Assembly (NCBI RefSeq): GCF_001561955.1
Contig: NZ_CP014223.1
Span: 2,356,001 to 2,420,000 of the forward strand
Reading direction: 5' to 3'
DNA from: Anaerotignum propionicum DSM 1682
GTDB lineage: Bacteria; Bacillota; Clostridia; Lachnospirales; Anaerotignaceae
Length of the DNA stretch: 64,000 nucleotides
Positions within the stretch are counted from its first letter, which is position 1; each line of letters begins with the position of its first letter. Below the pieces are notes generated by a model, which ran no database searches, was not told the DNA's origin, and saw nothing but the letters and a program-made list of their open reading frames with translations. A program made the position numbers and the translations under genes. Positions 8,655-17,834 of the stretch are shown here, piece after piece.

Positions 8655-10628
8655 TTATTGCTCTTTGATTAAGCCATTCTTATATGCATAAAGCAATTTT
8701 TCCAACTCATCAATACTTTCTAGTAATTTCTTACCAATATCCGTATCTCTTACACGAATACGATCCTGGGTATATTGCAATGCAACCGTAGAAGATAGAA
8801 TATCCTTTTCCTCCGCAATGGCCACTTCTGTTGAAACAAAGGGTTCATGGGAAACCAGTACCAAGCCATGGGAATTATAAATCAAAGTATAACCCGCAAT
8901 ACCCGTCACCTTCTGATACGCCTTGGCAAACCCACCATCTATAACAAAAAGTCTACCCTTAGCTTTAATGGGGCTTTCTCCCTTGGATACTTTTACAGGC
9001 ACATGCCCATTGATGATGTGGGAAGCATCAGGATCAAGACCAAATGCAGATAATACCGTTTTACATACATTCTCCTCGTTTCGCAAAGTGTAGTAAGGAT
9101 TGCTAACTTCCTTATGGGTTGTTTTATCATCTATAAAATACCGCTCAAAGGTTGTCATCTTTTTCTTACCAAACAGAGGAGAATCTTCACCGCACCATAA
9201 ATACCAAATGATGTCCATGCACTCACGCTTATTATCACTGTGAGGTCTGCTAAAGTAACCCTCTCTGGCTGTTCTTTCCACTTCATCCAAATATTCCTTT
9301 CCGGAGTACTGCTTGCCTCGGAAAGTTACTGTTTTCAGCGTCCCGTCCTCATTCATGGGAATACCACCGTGGAATAGAAGGTTGGAGTTAAAAATGGTAT
9401 ACATGCTGCCTTTGCTGAAAAGAACCCTTGTATGTGCCTGCAATCTCTCACTGTTTACAAAGGAGGATTTTACCTTATCCATTACAATCTGTTCTTCGGG
9501 GGTAAGCTTATATGGATCCTTGGGATCAACAGTTGGGAAATTTATATCATTCATCTGATATTCTTTTCCTTCAATCTTGATAGTACCTTTTTCAAAATTA
9601 ATTTTATCCAAAAGCAAACGATTTTCCATCCTGAACTCCGGATGACGCTTAATGATCTGTGCCTCCATTTTCCATTGTATAATGGAGATTGCCTTATGCA
9701 TTTTGGCAATCATATTAAAATCCTTATCGCTCATCTCTTCAGTGCCCTTTGGCGCAAATTGCGCACAAGGATCATCTGCATATTTCTCCATAGCAAAGGT
9801 TGCCAAGGGAATTAAATTAATTCCATAATCCTCCTCAATGGTATCCAGATTAGCATATCTGGTCTGAATACGCAAAACGTTACAAATAAGTGCTTGGCAG
9901 CCCGCAGCAGCGCCCATCCACGCAATATCATGGTTACCCCATTGAATATCAACGGAGTGGTATTTTGCTAAAATATCCATAATTTGTGCTGCATTAGGCC
10001 CTCTATCATAGATATCTCCAATTACATGAAGTTGGTCAATTGCAAGTCTTTGAATGAGATTTGCCAGCGCAATGATAAAACGATCTGCCTGTTCTAAATC
10101 AATAATTGTACGAATGATTTCGTTATAGTACATTTCCTTATCGCGGCTAACACTATCCTCATGGAGTAATTCTTCAATAATATAAGCAAACTCCATGGGT
10201 AGTGCTTTTCTTACCTTAGAGCGTGTATATTTTGAAGAAATTACCTTGCAAATTCGAACCAGTCTATGTAACGTAATTTTATACCAGTCGTCCAAATCCT
10301 CTTCCTGCTCTGTCATCATTTCCAGCTTTTTTTCCGGATAATAAATGAGAGTTGCCAAAGCTTTTTTTTCGCTTTCCCGCAGGCTAGCGCCAAAGATTGC
10401 GCTGATATGGTTTTTAATAACACCCGAAGCATTTCTAAGAACATGGCTAAAGGATTCCGCTTCCCCATGAATATCAGATACAAAATGCTCTGTGCCCTTA
10501 GGTAAATTCAATATGGCTTTGAGGTTCATCACCTCTGTTGCCGCACTATTGATATTTTTATATTGATTCGCCAGTAATTTTAAATACTTCATTTCTTCCT
10601 TCGTAAAGGTACAATCTGTCGAGTACAT
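8655..10628 (-). CDS. fbp: Fructose-1,6-bisphosphatase, class III
   Basis: Hydrolyses fructose-1,6-bisphosphate in gluconeogenesis. The protein is of the Firmicutes class III type, a calcineurin-like metallophosphoesterase fold with [17 protein letters not shown] and [10 protein letters not shown] metal-binding motifs in the N-terminal half and INGHVPVK and FVIDGGFAK near the end. The start is placed at ATG 10628, giving 657 residues, the usual length. The frame is open 55 codons further, but that stretch is a lysine-rich segment unlike the family and contains the -10 element at 10671-10676. The gene has its own promoter and terminator. Confidence 0.93.
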   Translation of the reverse strand: MYSTDCTFTKEEMKYLKLLANQYKNINSAATEVMNLKAILNLPKGTEHFVSDIHGEAESFSHVLRNASGVIKNHISAIFGASLRESEKKALATLIYYPEKKLEMMTEQEEDLDDWYKITLHRLVRICKVISSKYTRSKVRKALPMEFAYIIEELLHEDSVSRDKEMYYNEIIRTIIDLEQADRFIIALANLIQRLAIDQLHVIGDIYDRGPNAAQIMDILAKYHSVDIQWGNHDIAWMGAAAGCQALICNVLRIQTRYANLDTIEEDYGINLIPLATFAMEKYADDPCAQFAPKGTEEMSDKDFNMIAKMHKAISIIQWKMEAQIIKRHPEFRMENRLLLDKINFEKGTIKIEGKEYQMNDINFPTVDPKDPYKLTPEEQIVMDKVKSSFVNSERLQAHTRVLFSKGSMYTIFNSNLLFHGGIPMNEDGTLKTVTFRGKQYSGKEYLDEVERTAREGYFSRPHSDNKRECMDIIWYLWCGEDSPLFGKKKMTTFERYFIDDKTTHKEVSNPYYTLRNEENVCKTVLSAFGLDPDASHIINGHVPVKVSKGESPIKAKGRLFVIDGGFAKAYQKVTGIAGYTLIYNSHGLVLVSHEPFVSTEVAIAEEKDILSSTVALQYTQDRIRVRDTDIGKKLLESIDELEKLLYAYKNGLIKEQ

Positions 10629-11043
10629 TTTCTGCCACCATTCTTTCCAATTTAAAAATTGTCCTGTTTTATTATAGCAGAGGGTTTTTTCTTTTCCTAG
10701 ACCTTTTTCAAAAATATTTTCTTTTCTTGGGACATTTTTCGTCCCACTTCGTGAGTTGCTGACTTGCTTTTTCTTGGATTTCATTTTCCCCACAACATTT
10801 TTGCATTCGTTTCTTCCTAAAAATTATGATTGTGTAGTGCTAGAAGAGATCTCAGATTGGTAGAAAGAATCTCATCAAACACAAGTACAAATATTTTCAG
10901 AGGTCTGGACTTCCCAGTACCAATTTATATAAAAAAGAACCTTTTTCAAAGGAAATCCAGTTTAAACGTAAAAATTTTCATACACGTCCAAACAGTATAA
11001 ATCTATATTTGTAGATTTCACTTTAAAAAAGGCTCTTAAATTC
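10629..11043. other. Intergenic stretch upstream of fbp
   Basis: It holds the fbp promoter and leader and an AT-rich hairpin AAATCTA/TAGATTT at 10999-11018. A 35-codon open stretch reading GTGKS on the minus strand at about 10800-10925 has no start codon and no recognisable continuation. Nothing else is supported. Confidence 0.5.
10671..10676 (-). promoter_or_regulatory. fbp -10 element
   Basis: TATAAT on the minus strand, 42 bases upstream of ATG 10628; no clear -35. Its position inside the longer open frame is the main reason for preferring the shorter start. Confidence 0.5.
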
Positions 11044-11871
11044 TTATTTATTGTCTTCGTCAATTGTGCTATCCAAGGTATACTCTTTTACTTGTCTTTC
11101 TCCCAGTAATACCACCTCCCGATTCATAAACAATACTGTTAAGGCTATACTGGCAAAACTTGCAACAATGTAAGACAGTGTGTAAGATAAAATATCTGTT
11201 CCAATATGCTGAGGTAGAATTAATTTCACAGTGCCAAAAATCCAATCCCAACCCAATGCAATCAGAAAAATAGTTAAAATCACTAAAACTGTTTGCCAAA
11301 ACCTTCCCTTTGTCAGTTTCATGCTATATTCTAGGGCTTTCCATCCTCTTTTTTGCCTTAAACCAATGGCATATACATAAAAAGTCCAAATAATTCCCAG
11401 ATAAACTCCCGGGATAATAAAAAGCATACCTGCAATAAAAATCAAGAAAAAGTATGGTACTGCCGTTATAATAACACTCCAAAGGCAATTCATGGACTCC
11501 CCAATGATTTCTTGCATATGAATGGGATCACCACAAATACTTTTTTTTGCTATTTTAGCAATAGAAATAACTCCGATTGGTTCTAAAAACAGGTACATTG
11601 CAATGAGCAATAAATAATTTTGAAAGAAACTTAGAGCCGCATCCTTAAAAGCAGGCATATTTTCCAAAATTGCTTCTGTAGTGTTCAAACTTTCTATAAG
11701 TTGCACCCCAATATTCAACCGATCCAAAATCATTGCATTTAAAATGCTTATGGGAAAAAACAGAAAAGCTACAACAACCATGACCATGGGGAGATTTCCA
11801 ACAAATAATTTCATGGCAATAGATAAAATATCCATCAATTTTAATTCTTTAGTATTAATCGCTTCCAGCAT
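11044..11871 (-). CDS. Multi-pass membrane protein, DUF975/YciC-like
   Basis: Function unknown. The 275-residue protein has about six hydrophobic segments, including a first long one near residues 22-43 and a pair around IITAVPYFFLIFIAG and GVYLGIIWTFYVYAIGL; the loop KALEYSMKLTKGRFW between segments is typical of uncharacterised Firmicutes integral membrane proteins of the DUF975/glycerophosphodiesterase-membrane-domain type. The C-terminus is acidic and cytoplasmic-looking. The start is set at ATG 11871, behind AAGGGTGG; 16 open codons upstream lack an SD. It is transcribed alone, divergent from the SDR gene. Confidence 0.7.
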   Translation of the reverse strand: MLEAINTKELKLMDILSIAMKLFVGNLPMVMVVVAFLFFPISILNAMILDRLNIGVQLIESLNTTEAILENMPAFKDAALSFFQNYLLLIAMYLFLEPIGVISIAKIAKKSICGDPIHMQEIIGESMNCLWSVIITAVPYFFLIFIAGMLFIIPGVYLGIIWTFYVYAIGLRQKRGWKALEYSMKLTKGRFWQTVLVILTIFLIALGWDWIFGTVKLILPQHIGTDILSYTLSYIVASFASIALTVLFMNREVVLLGERQVKEYTLDSTIDEDNK

Positions 11872-11948
11872 ACTTCCACCCTTTCTGACTAAAAAGTCAA
11901 CAGAACTAGTATACCGCATTCCCTAAAAAAATCCAACTGCTTTCTGCC

Positions 11949-11977
11949 TTGTAATTCTTAAATATTTCCGATACAAT
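11949..11977 (+). promoter_or_regulatory. Promoter of the SDR-HAD operon
   Basis: TTGTAA (11949-11954), 17-base spacer, TACAAT (11972-11977), 29 bases before the GTG start of the SDR gene. Confidence 0.7.
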
Positions 11978-12005
11978 AATAAAAAACATAACAATTAAGA
12001 AAGTA

Positions 12006-12755
12006 GTGATCATTTTGAGTCTAAAGGGTAAAACCGTTTTCATAACCGGCTCCTCCCGAGGCATCGGCCAAGGAATTGCCTTTGCCTTTGCCAAAGCAGG
12101 CTGTAATATCATTTTAAATGCATCAAAGAGCAAGGAAGCCCTTTTAGAAATGGAGAAACAGCTTGCAAGAGATAACATTCCCGTTCTTGCCCTCCTTGGA
12201 GACGCTTCCGATTATGATACTTGCAAAAAAATGTTCCAAACAATAGAAGATACCTTTGGCAGTGTTGATATCTTAATCAATAATGCTGGTATTTCTCATA
12301 TTGGGCTTTTTTCTGATATGAACCCTCAAGAGTGGCAAAACCTAATAGCTGTGAACCTTTATTCTGTATTTAATTGCACCCATCTAGCGGTAGCTGACAT
12401 GGTGCGGAAAAAAAGCGGCTCAATCATTAACATCTCCTCTATGTGGGGTGAGTTGGGGGCATCCTGCGAAGCAGTTTATTCTGCCTCAAAGGGTGGCATC
12501 AACAGCTTTACAAAAGCAATGGCAAAGGAGCTTGGCCCTTCGGGAATCCGTGTGAATGCCATCGCCTGCGGTGTCATTGAAACTCAAATGAATGCAGCCT
12601 TTGATGAAGGGGAGCGAAAAGCACTTGCAGACGAAATATCACTCATGCGTTTTGGAACACCAGCGGAAGTGGCGAAGCTGGCACTTTTTTTAGCCGAGGA
12701 ATCTTCGTCCTATCTTACCGGACAGATTATCACCTTAGACGGAGGCATGCATTAA
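12006..12755 (+). CDS. Short-chain dehydrogenase/reductase, FabG-like
   Basis: An NAD(P)-dependent oxidoreductase of the classical SDR fold, 249 residues. It shows the cofactor motif TGSSRGIGQG near residue 14, NNAGIS, the catalytic Ser in INISSMWG, and the YSASK Tyr-Lys pair, ending GQIITLDGGMH as in FabG (3-oxoacyl-ACP reductase). It lies outside any fatty-acid operon, so the substrate is uncertain and fabG is not assigned. GTG at 12006 is the likely start, with a weak purine-rich SD; TTG 12015 is an alternative. Its stop overlaps by one base the ATG of the HAD gene, so the two are translated together. Confidence 0.85.
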   Translation: MIILSLKGKTVFITGSSRGIGQGIAFAFAKAGCNIILNASKSKEALLEMEKQLARDNIPVLALLGDASDYDTCKKMFQTIEDTFGSVDILINNAGISHIGLFSDMNPQEWQNLIAVNLYSVFNCTHLAVADMVRKKSGSIINISSMWGELGASCEAVYSASKGGINSFTKAMAKELGPSGIRVNAIACGVIETQMNAAFDEGERKALADEISLMRFGTPAEVAKLALFLAEESSSYLTGQIITLDGGMH

Positions 12756-13444
12756 TGAAAAAAAAATTTTTATTATTCGATATTGATCACACCCTAATGG
12801 ATTTTTCAGCAACAGAAAAAAAAGGTCTCAAAAAATGTTTCGATTCTTTTGGTATACCTTTTACCGAGGAAATTTTCTCTTGGTACCTTTCCCATAACCG
12901 TATACTTTGGGCACAATATGAATGTGGTAAAATTCCCCGTGATATTATCTTTCAAAACCGCTTCACCGATACCTTTTCGGAATTTTCTATCAAGGCAGAC
13001 GGAAATTTGATGGAAAAAGCATACCGCCAAGCACTCTCTGAAGGCATTGACTTGATTGAGGATGCACTGGACGTAGTCAAAAAACTGCATAAAACCCATG
13101 AACTATATGTTGTAACAAACGGCCTTGCCGCTACCCAGGAAAAACGCCTAATTGACAGTGGCCTTGCCCCTTACTTTAAGGCAATCTTTGTTTCAGAAGT
13201 TATCGGACTTCAAAAACCAATGGTTGAGTACTTTCAATATTGCTTTGAGCGTATTCCAAATTTTCAAAAAGAAGAGGCTATCATTATCGGAGATTCCTTA
13301 TCGTCCGATATTCAGGGTGGCATGCGCGCCGGCATAGAAAGCTGTTGGTTTAACCCAAACGGGGTAACAAATGAAACCGAATTTCAACCTACCTATGAAA
13401 TTCAATGTCTAACAGAACTGTTGCCACTTTTTGAAATCTTTTAA
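12755..13444 (+). CDS. HAD hydrolase, YjjG/YfnB-type nucleotidase
   Basis: A 229-residue haloacid-dehalogenase phosphatase. Motif I is DIDHTLMDF at about residues 9-17, motif II VTNG, the conserved Lys is in VIGLQKPM and motif IV is IIGDSLSSDI. The LLFDIDHTLMDF start and ALSEGIDLIEDA match the YjjG/YfnB family, which removes phosphate from noncanonical pyrimidine nucleotides (house-cleaning). It is translationally coupled to the upstream SDR gene and followed by a strong terminator. Confidence 0.85.
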   Translation: MKKKFLLFDIDHTLMDFSATEKKGLKKCFDSFGIPFTEEIFSWYLSHNRILWAQYECGKIPRDIIFQNRFTDTFSEFSIKADGNLMEKAYRQALSEGIDLIEDALDVVKKLHKTHELYVVTNGLAATQEKRLIDSGLAPYFKAIFVSEVIGLQKPMVEYFQYCFERIPNFQKEEAIIIGDSLSSDIQGGMRAGIESCWFNPNGVTNETEFQPTYEIQCLTELLPLFEIF

Positions 13445-13459
13445 TATACATATACATAA

Positions 13460-13497
13460 AACGGTATCCGCAGTTATTTGCAGATACCGTTTTTTTA
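13460..13497 (+). terminator. Terminator of the SDR-HAD operon
   Basis: ACGGTATC-CGCAG pairs with TGCA-GATACCGT, then seven T. It lies 16 bases after the HAD stop codon. Confidence 0.9.
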
Positions 13498-13510
13498 CAA
13501 TCGAGATATT

Positions 13511-13542
13511 TTCACTATCTCTCTGATATGGGAGATAGTGAA
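13511..13542. repeat. Strong hairpin without T run
   Basis: TTCACTATCTC pairs with GAGATAGTGAA (11 perfect pairs). It sits just after the SDR-HAD terminator and downstream of the minus-strand acetyltransferase gene. Neither side has a T run, so it is not a clear terminator. The remaining 170 bases up to 13716 show only an unconvincing 65-codon minus-strand frame. Confidence 0.5.
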
Positions 13543-13715
13543 ATAAATTTTGTGTAAAAAAATAGCCACAATATAAATACCCCATAACCTGAGCATAGGG
13601 AGCAAGGATACCATGGAAAGGGTTTTCCATAGCCTTATGGGTGTCAGAGTGCCCCCCCACGCTTCATTGATGTTCAAATGTATCTTACTCATTCAGTGGC
13701 ATAAGTCCTCAAAAT

Positions 13716-14243
13716 CTATCCATGGATGCGCTTCTCCATGCAAACCAAAGTCTCCCATATTACATTCTGAAAATGAAAAAGACACTTTCCCGCCAACTCA
13801 TATCCCAAATGGGAATATAAATGAATGGCAGGTTGGTTCCCCTCATATGTATCAAGTCTTATGACTTTACACCATCTCATACGTGCATACTCCTCAGCAA
13901 ATGCAACAAACTCTCTACCATAACCCTTTCCACTGGAATTCGGTCTGATGCAAAGGGTATGAATAACCAAAACATCGTCATTCTCAGCAGAAATCTTCCA
14001 AGCAATATTAGTATATTCCTTGGGTTGAATATGGTTCAAAATAATACTTCCATACAATCGTCCCGATTCATCCTGACCAACAAAAAGCGTGCCTTCCTTC
14101 AGCGCTTTTTCAGCATCCCCTTTTGTTGGATAAAGCCCTTTCTGCCAATTGGTATAACTGCCGTTTGCCGCTTCAAAATCCAAAACTTCGTGATAGATTG
14201 CTTCAACCTCATCCAAGTCCTTCTCCATTGCTTTACGAATCAA
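13716..14243 (-). CDS. GNAT-family N-acetyltransferase
   Basis: A 175-residue acetyl-CoA-dependent acyltransferase. The acetyl-CoA loop is visible as RPNSSGKGYG near residue 98-107, preceded by the strand VLVIHTLCI and followed by RLDTYEGNQPAIHLYSHLGYE, the usual C-terminal GNAT pattern. It is the last gene of the rnz-tsaD unit, 15 bases after tsaD. In many bacteria a GNAT gene beside tsaD is rimI (ribosomal S18 acetylation), but this protein is longer and reads like a generic small-molecule GNAT, so rimI is not assigned. Confidence 0.85.
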   Translation of the reverse strand: MIRKAMEKDLDEVEAIYHEVLDFEAANGSYTNWQKGLYPTKGDAEKALKEGTLFVGQDESGRLYGSIILNHIQPKEYTNIAWKISAENDDVLVIHTLCIRPNSSGKGYGREFVAFAEEYARMRWCKVIRLDTYEGNQPAIHLYSHLGYELAGKCLFHFQNVIWETLVCMEKRIHG

Positions 14244-14258
14244 AGTATCACTCCTTTA

Positions 14259-15287
14259 TCATCGTTCTCCTAATTTTAAGCTTGGGTTTGCATTCAAATC
14301 CAAACCATCCCGCACGCCTGCTAAATATTCATAATACGCCGCACACCCAATCATTGCAGCATTATCCGTGCAAAGAATAGGGGAAGGAATGCTCAGCTGG
14401 AATCCTTCCTTTGCGCAAGCCTCTTTCATTCTTTCTCGCAGAGCGCTATTGGAGGCCACACCACCGGCTAAGGCAATTTTCTGCAGCCCTTTGCCCTTTG
14501 CAGCCTTTATTGCTTTTCCCACCAGAACCTCTACAACGGATTGCTGAAAGCTTGCAGCAATATCAAAAGGATTGATTTCCTCACCCAACATCTTTTGCTT
14601 ATTCACATAATTTAAAACGGCTGATTTTAAACCGCTGAAACTAAAATCATAACTATCTTCCTCTAAAAATACACGAGGAAATTTAATTGCATCAGGATTT
14701 CCTTGTTTTGCCGCCGCATCAATTTTGGGTCCTCCGGGATAGCCCATTCCAATGACCCTGGCTACCTTATCATATGCCTCACCGGCGGCGTCATCCCTAG
14801 TCTTGCCCAAAATTTCGTACTTGCCATAATCAGAAACATAAACCAAGTGGGAATGACCCCCTGAAACAACCAAAGCCATGTAGGGCGGTTCAAAATCCTT
14901 ATTCTCAATATAGTTTGCACAAATATGCCCTTCAATATGGTGTACACCAATCAAAGGCTTATTTACTGCAAAAGCAAGAGCCTTCGCCTCTGCCAAGCCA
15001 ACCAAAAGCGCTCCCACCAAACCGGGACCATAAGTTACCCCAATTGCATCTACTTCCTGAAGGGTTACGCCTGCCTCCTGCAAAGCCTGTGTAATTACCC
15101 CATCAATGGCCTCTATATGCTTTCTGGAGGCGATTTCAGGCACAACACCCCCATACAGGGTATGCAAGGCAATTTGTGAGGAAATAACGTTGGACAGCAC
15201 CTCTCGTCCGTTCTTCACCACAGCAGCCGCCGTTTCATCACAGGAGCTTTCTATTGCCAGTATATAAATGTCTCTTTCATTTTTCAT
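14259..15287 (-). CDS. tsaD: tRNA N6-threonylcarbamoyladenosine transferase TsaD
   Basis: The catalytic subunit that, with TsaB and TsaE, installs t6A at position 37 of ANN-decoding tRNAs. The 342-residue protein has AIESSCDET, the iron-binding HHIEGH motif, VVSGGHSHL, and the C-terminal [13 protein letters not shown]. The start at 15287 is set by GGAGG eight bases upstream, and is [15 protein letters not shown]; it overlaps the end of rnz by 11 bases, implying coupled translation. tsaB and tsaE are not in the window. Confidence 0.96.
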   Translation of the reverse strand: MKNERDIYILAIESSCDETAAAVVKNGREVLSNVISSQIALHTLYGGVVPEIASRKHIEAIDGVITQALQEAGVTLQEVDAIGVTYGPGLVGALLVGLAEAKALAFAVNKPLIGVHHIEGHICANYIENKDFEPPYMALVVSGGHSHLVYVSDYGKYEILGKTRDDAAGEAYDKVARVIGMGYPGGPKIDAAAKQGNPDAIKFPRVFLEEDSYDFSFSGLKSAVLNYVNKQKMLGEEINPFDIAASFQQSVVEVLVGKAIKAAKGKGLQKIALAGGVASNSALRERMKEACAKEGFQLSIPSPILCTDNAAMIGCAAYYEYLAGVRDGLDLNANPSLKLGER

Positions 15288-16218
15288 GTTTTTTGTCCTC
15301 CAAATCATCCTTGGGAAACAGGATGGTGGTACTCATTCTTTCCACCCCCAAAACCGTATTAGGGAAAATATTCTGAGCTACCTCTAAAAACAGTTCCGGC
15401 TCATTAAGAGATGGGCTGAAGTGGGTCAGCCAAAGAGCTTCTGCTTCGCCATCCTTGGCTAGCTGTGCCGCCTCAGAAAACAGCATATGCTTATTTTCTT
15501 TTGCTTTGTGTATTTTTTCATCCTCGCCATACATACCTTCGCAAATAAAAAGCTGAACACCTCGAATAAAGTTGCGTAATCTGTCTACAGGTCTGCTGTC
15601 CGTACAATAGGCTACACCTATTCCCGCTCTTGGATTCCCTAGTACCATGTCGGAGGTATATGTCTTCCCTTCAAACTCTAAGAAACCTTCCTTTTGTAAA
15701 CTGCCCCATAACGTTTTTGGAATACCCAATCCTTCTGCTTTCTTTACATCAAACTTTCCTCTGCGCTGCAAGTCTACACGATAAGCATAGCATTTCACCA
15801 TATGATCTGCCAAACAGTGGGAAATCATAAAATTGCCCACCTGAATAGGATTTGGCGTATCCTTTCCAATTTCAATATATGTTAGTGGAAAAGGCAATTC
15901 CGGACATATCCTGCAAAGCCCTTCCACAATATAAGCAAGTCCTTGTGGCCCAATTATCGTAAGGGGTTCCGTCCTTCCCGCATTGCCAATGGTTAGCAAA
16001 AGCCCCGGTAGGCCTGAGATATGATCCGCATGGAAATGGGTGATGCAAATCACATCAATGGATTTAAAGCCCCATCCTTGCATCTTCATGGTCACCTGCG
16101 TGCCCTCGCCACAGTCAATCAGCAAAAGCCGCCCGTTGATTCTGGCCAGCATCGCCGTTAAAAATCGTCCGGGCATGGGCATCATTCCGCCTGTTCCCAG
16201 CAAACAAATATCAAGCAT
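15277..16218 (-). CDS. rnz: Ribonuclease Z
   Basis: Endonuclease that removes 3' trailers from tRNA precursors, mainly those without an encoded CCA. The 313-residue metallo-beta-lactamase protein has the zinc signature [13 protein letters not shown] near residues 60-72, and later histidines in ISHCLADH and LWLTHFSP; length is normal for the short (ELAC1-type) form. A good promoter lies 40 bases upstream. It is first in a tRNA-maturation operon with tsaD. Confidence 0.95.
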   Translation of the reverse strand: MLDICLLGTGGMMPMPGRFLTAMLARINGRLLLIDCGEGTQVTMKMQGWGFKSIDVICITHFHADHISGLPGLLLTIGNAGRTEPLTIIGPQGLAYIVEGLCRICPELPFPLTYIEIGKDTPNPIQVGNFMISHCLADHMVKCYAYRVDLQRRGKFDVKKAEGLGIPKTLWGSLQKEGFLEFEGKTYTSDMVLGNPRAGIGVAYCTDSRPVDRLRNFIRGVQLFICEGMYGEDEKIHKAKENKHMLFSEAAQLAKDGEAEALWLTHFSPSLNEPELFLEVAQNIFPNTVLGVERMSTTILFPKDDLEDKKHEK

Positions 16219-16639
16219 AACTTTCTCCTTTGAATTTAAAAATTACCGTTACTTTTCATCATAGCTTATTCCTCGTTAAAATACAAGTTTTGCCACAGAA
16301 AAGCAGCAATATACTTTTCTTTTTTCAATTTCCTTGTATTGGTTCAATTTTCATTTTCTAAATCTTATTTTTGTAATTGAAAAAGTAAACTCAATAAACA
16401 TATACGTTCTGTTATTCTCAATAAAATAAATCTAACAATGCATTAGACATAGAGCCCTTCACGAAAATTGCTCCTATATTCTTTTTTACATCCCATCTAA
16501 TCATTATTTACAGGAAATGAACTTACAAATATCTTTTTATGGCTCTTCACAAACAAAATATTCAAAATAGTATGAAAATTTTATTTTTCAGGTACAAAAA
16601 CGTGTTCATTGGAATAGAAATACTAAAGGGGGGGTTCTT
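16219..16639. other. Intergenic stretch between rnz and the small membrane gene
   Basis: It contains the rnz promoter at 16258-16286 (minus strand) and the SD of the next plus-strand gene (AAAGGGGGGG, 16625-16634). The rest is AT-rich and shows no gene, riboswitch or repeat that I can support. Confidence 0.5.
16258..16286 (-). promoter_or_regulatory. Promoter of rnz-tsaD-GNAT
   Basis: On the minus strand TTGTAT (16281-16286), 17-base spacer, TATGAT (16258-16263). Confidence 0.65.
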
Positions 16640-16810
16640 ATGCGTAGGAGATTTCGATATACACCATTAAAATGGATATGTGGGGTTATTCTCGTTTCTT
16701 TGGGCATAGGAATGCTTCTGGCCATCTTAATACCCTATTGCATTCCTTTGCTGGCAATTCTGTTTATTGGTGCGGGTATTTGGCTTATCTTTAATTTCCA
16801 TCAGTGTTAA
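16640..16810 (+). CDS. Small basic-N-terminus membrane protein (56 residues)
   Basis: A short gene with a very strong SD (AAAGGGGGGG) five bases before ATG 16640. The product starts MRRRFRYTPLKWICG and then consists of two adjacent hydrophobic segments (about 12-31 and 34-52) split by PYCIP. Positive residues at the start predict the N-terminus inside. I do not recognise the family. It stands alone, divergent from rnz and convergent with rpmB, in roughly the place where Bacillus carries spoVM beside rpmB, but it is not SpoVM (wrong size and sequence). No clear promoter was found. Confidence 0.65.
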   Translation: MRRRFRYTPLKWICGVILVSLGIGMLLAILIPYCIPLLAILFIGAGIWLIFNFHQC

Positions 16811-16830
16811 GGCAAAAATGCATAATCGAA

Positions 16831-16866
16831 AAAAAGCCTTTCTCCAAATTCGGAAAAAGGCTTTTA
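16831..16866 (-). terminator. rpmB terminator (possibly bidirectional)
   Basis: On the minus strand AAAAGCCTTTTTCC pairs with GGAGAAAGGCTTTT, followed by a run of T. It lies between the convergent ends of the small membrane gene and rpmB. Confidence 0.85.
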
Positions 16867-16878
16867 GCTCTCGGTCAA

Positions 16879-17082
16879 TTAGATTGCACGTGTAACTTTA
16901 TTTGCACGCATACATTTTGTGCAAACGTAAATAGATTTTACATTGCCGTTATTTTCAACGATTTTAACTTTCTTTACGTTGGGTTTCCACTTTCTATTCG
17001 CACGTCTACTAACCTGACTACGGTTAATGCTGATTCTATGACCTTTCATCTGGCCCTTTTCGCAAATTTCACATTTAGCCAT
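16879..17082 (-). CDS. rpmB: 50S ribosomal protein L28
   Basis: Large-subunit ribosomal protein. The 67-residue chain keeps two cysteine pairs, CEIC near the start and CTKC near the end, so it is the zinc-binding (C+) form of L28. A strong SD (GGAGGAGGTG) and a good promoter precede it. It is a single-gene unit between thiN and the small membrane gene, the same neighbourhood as in Bacillus. Confidence 0.95.
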   Translation of the reverse strand: MAKCEICEKGQMKGHRISINRSQVSRRANRKWKPNVKKVKIVENNGNVKSIYVCTKCMRANKVTRAI

Positions 17083-17126
17083 GTCTGCACCTCCTCCACT
17101 ACTGCTTTATGTGACATAACAAAGAT

Positions 17127-17155
17127 ATTTTAGCAGAAAAGACAAAGTTTTGCAA
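17127..17155 (-). promoter_or_regulatory. rpmB promoter
   Basis: On the minus strand TTGCAA (17150-17155), 17-base spacer, TAAAAT (17127-17132), about 45 bases before the start codon. Confidence 0.75.
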
Positions 17156-17194
17156 GGAAAATCAGTGGATAATTTGAGTTTTTTTTCCTCTGCC

Positions 17195-17833
17195 TCAATC
17201 CTTGGAACGAATTACATAAAGATATCCTTCGGTAAAATCAATTGTTGCCTCTTCCTTTGCCAAAACATTGCTCACCGCAACCATATCGTCATCTAATGCC
17301 AAATCCCTGTTTATTAAGGGATATTCAAATCCCGTAAGGGTAATCCCCTTAACCATCATAGATAGGGGGATGGTAGACACCAAGTCCCCAATTTTTCCAT
17401 GTATTGTAATAGGTCTATTCACTAGCTCAACACTGTTATTTTCATCCACCAATCTTGCACGTATTCCTTTTTTCAAAAGTCCCAAAAGCAAATGAGCATT
17501 GGCAAGGGAATGATCAAATCGGGAACCAAGTCCTCCCAGTAATATTAAATCTGTAGCGCCCTTTTCCAAGGCCAATGCAATGCCCAATTGCATGTCTGTT
17601 TCATCTTTTCTGGCAGGAAACTGACGAATAGGTATGCCTTTTTCTTTATAATAGTCCAAAACTTCTTGGCTCACCGAGTCAAAGTCCCCAACAATATAAT
17701 CGGGCATTAAACCCAACGCCTTAGTATGATGCAAACCGCCATCACAGCAGATAAGAACATGGGCACCTTCTAAATATTCTTTGCAAAATGCATAGTTTGA
17801 TATTTTTGCCCCTGCAAAAATGACTGCCTTCAT
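17195..17833 (-). CDS. thiN: Thiamine pyrophosphokinase
   Basis: Transfers pyrophosphate from ATP to thiamine, giving thiamine diphosphate. The protein has CCDGGLHH, DYIVGDFDS, the DETDMQ motif and GGLGSRFDHSLAN of the family. The start is taken as ATG 17833 (MKAVIFAGA, 212 residues) because AAGGAG lies ten bases upstream; ATG 17842 lies only one base from that SD. The rpe stop is two bases upstream, so the gene is tightly linked. It ends the stp-prkC-rsgA-rpe-thiN series, as in Bacillus. Confidence 0.94.
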   Translation of the reverse strand: MKAVIFAGAKISNYAFCKEYLEGAHVLICCDGGLHHTKALGLMPDYIVGDFDSVSQEVLDYYKEKGIPIRQFPARKDETDMQLGIALALEKGATDLILLGGLGSRFDHSLANAHLLLGLLKKGIRARLVDENNSVELVNRPITIHGKIGDLVSTIPLSMMVKGITLTGFEYPLINRDLALDDDMVAVSNVLAKEEATIDFTEGYLYVIRSKD

Positions 17834-17834
17834 T

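Noticed and set aside
10629..10793. Lysine-rich N-terminal extension of fructose-bisphosphatase
   Set aside because: A -10 element lies inside it, the family lacks it, and ATG 10628 has its own SD.
10800..10925. 35-codon open stretch containing GTGKS, like a P-loop
   Set aside because: Too short, no start codon, no other ATPase motif; likely chance.
13495..13692. 65-codon minus-strand frame with a hydrophobic C-terminal half
   Set aside because: The only SD is 14 bases from its start, and its end is made of the hairpin at 13511-13542 and the terminator; it does not read like a conserved protein.
13613..13700. Possible tRNA 3' fragment: GGTGTCAGAGTGCC followed by a C-run and ACGC looks like a damaged T-arm and acceptor end
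   Set aside because: No matching 5' acceptor, D-arm or anticodon arm lies in the 90 bases upstream, and the T-arm motif is mismatched.
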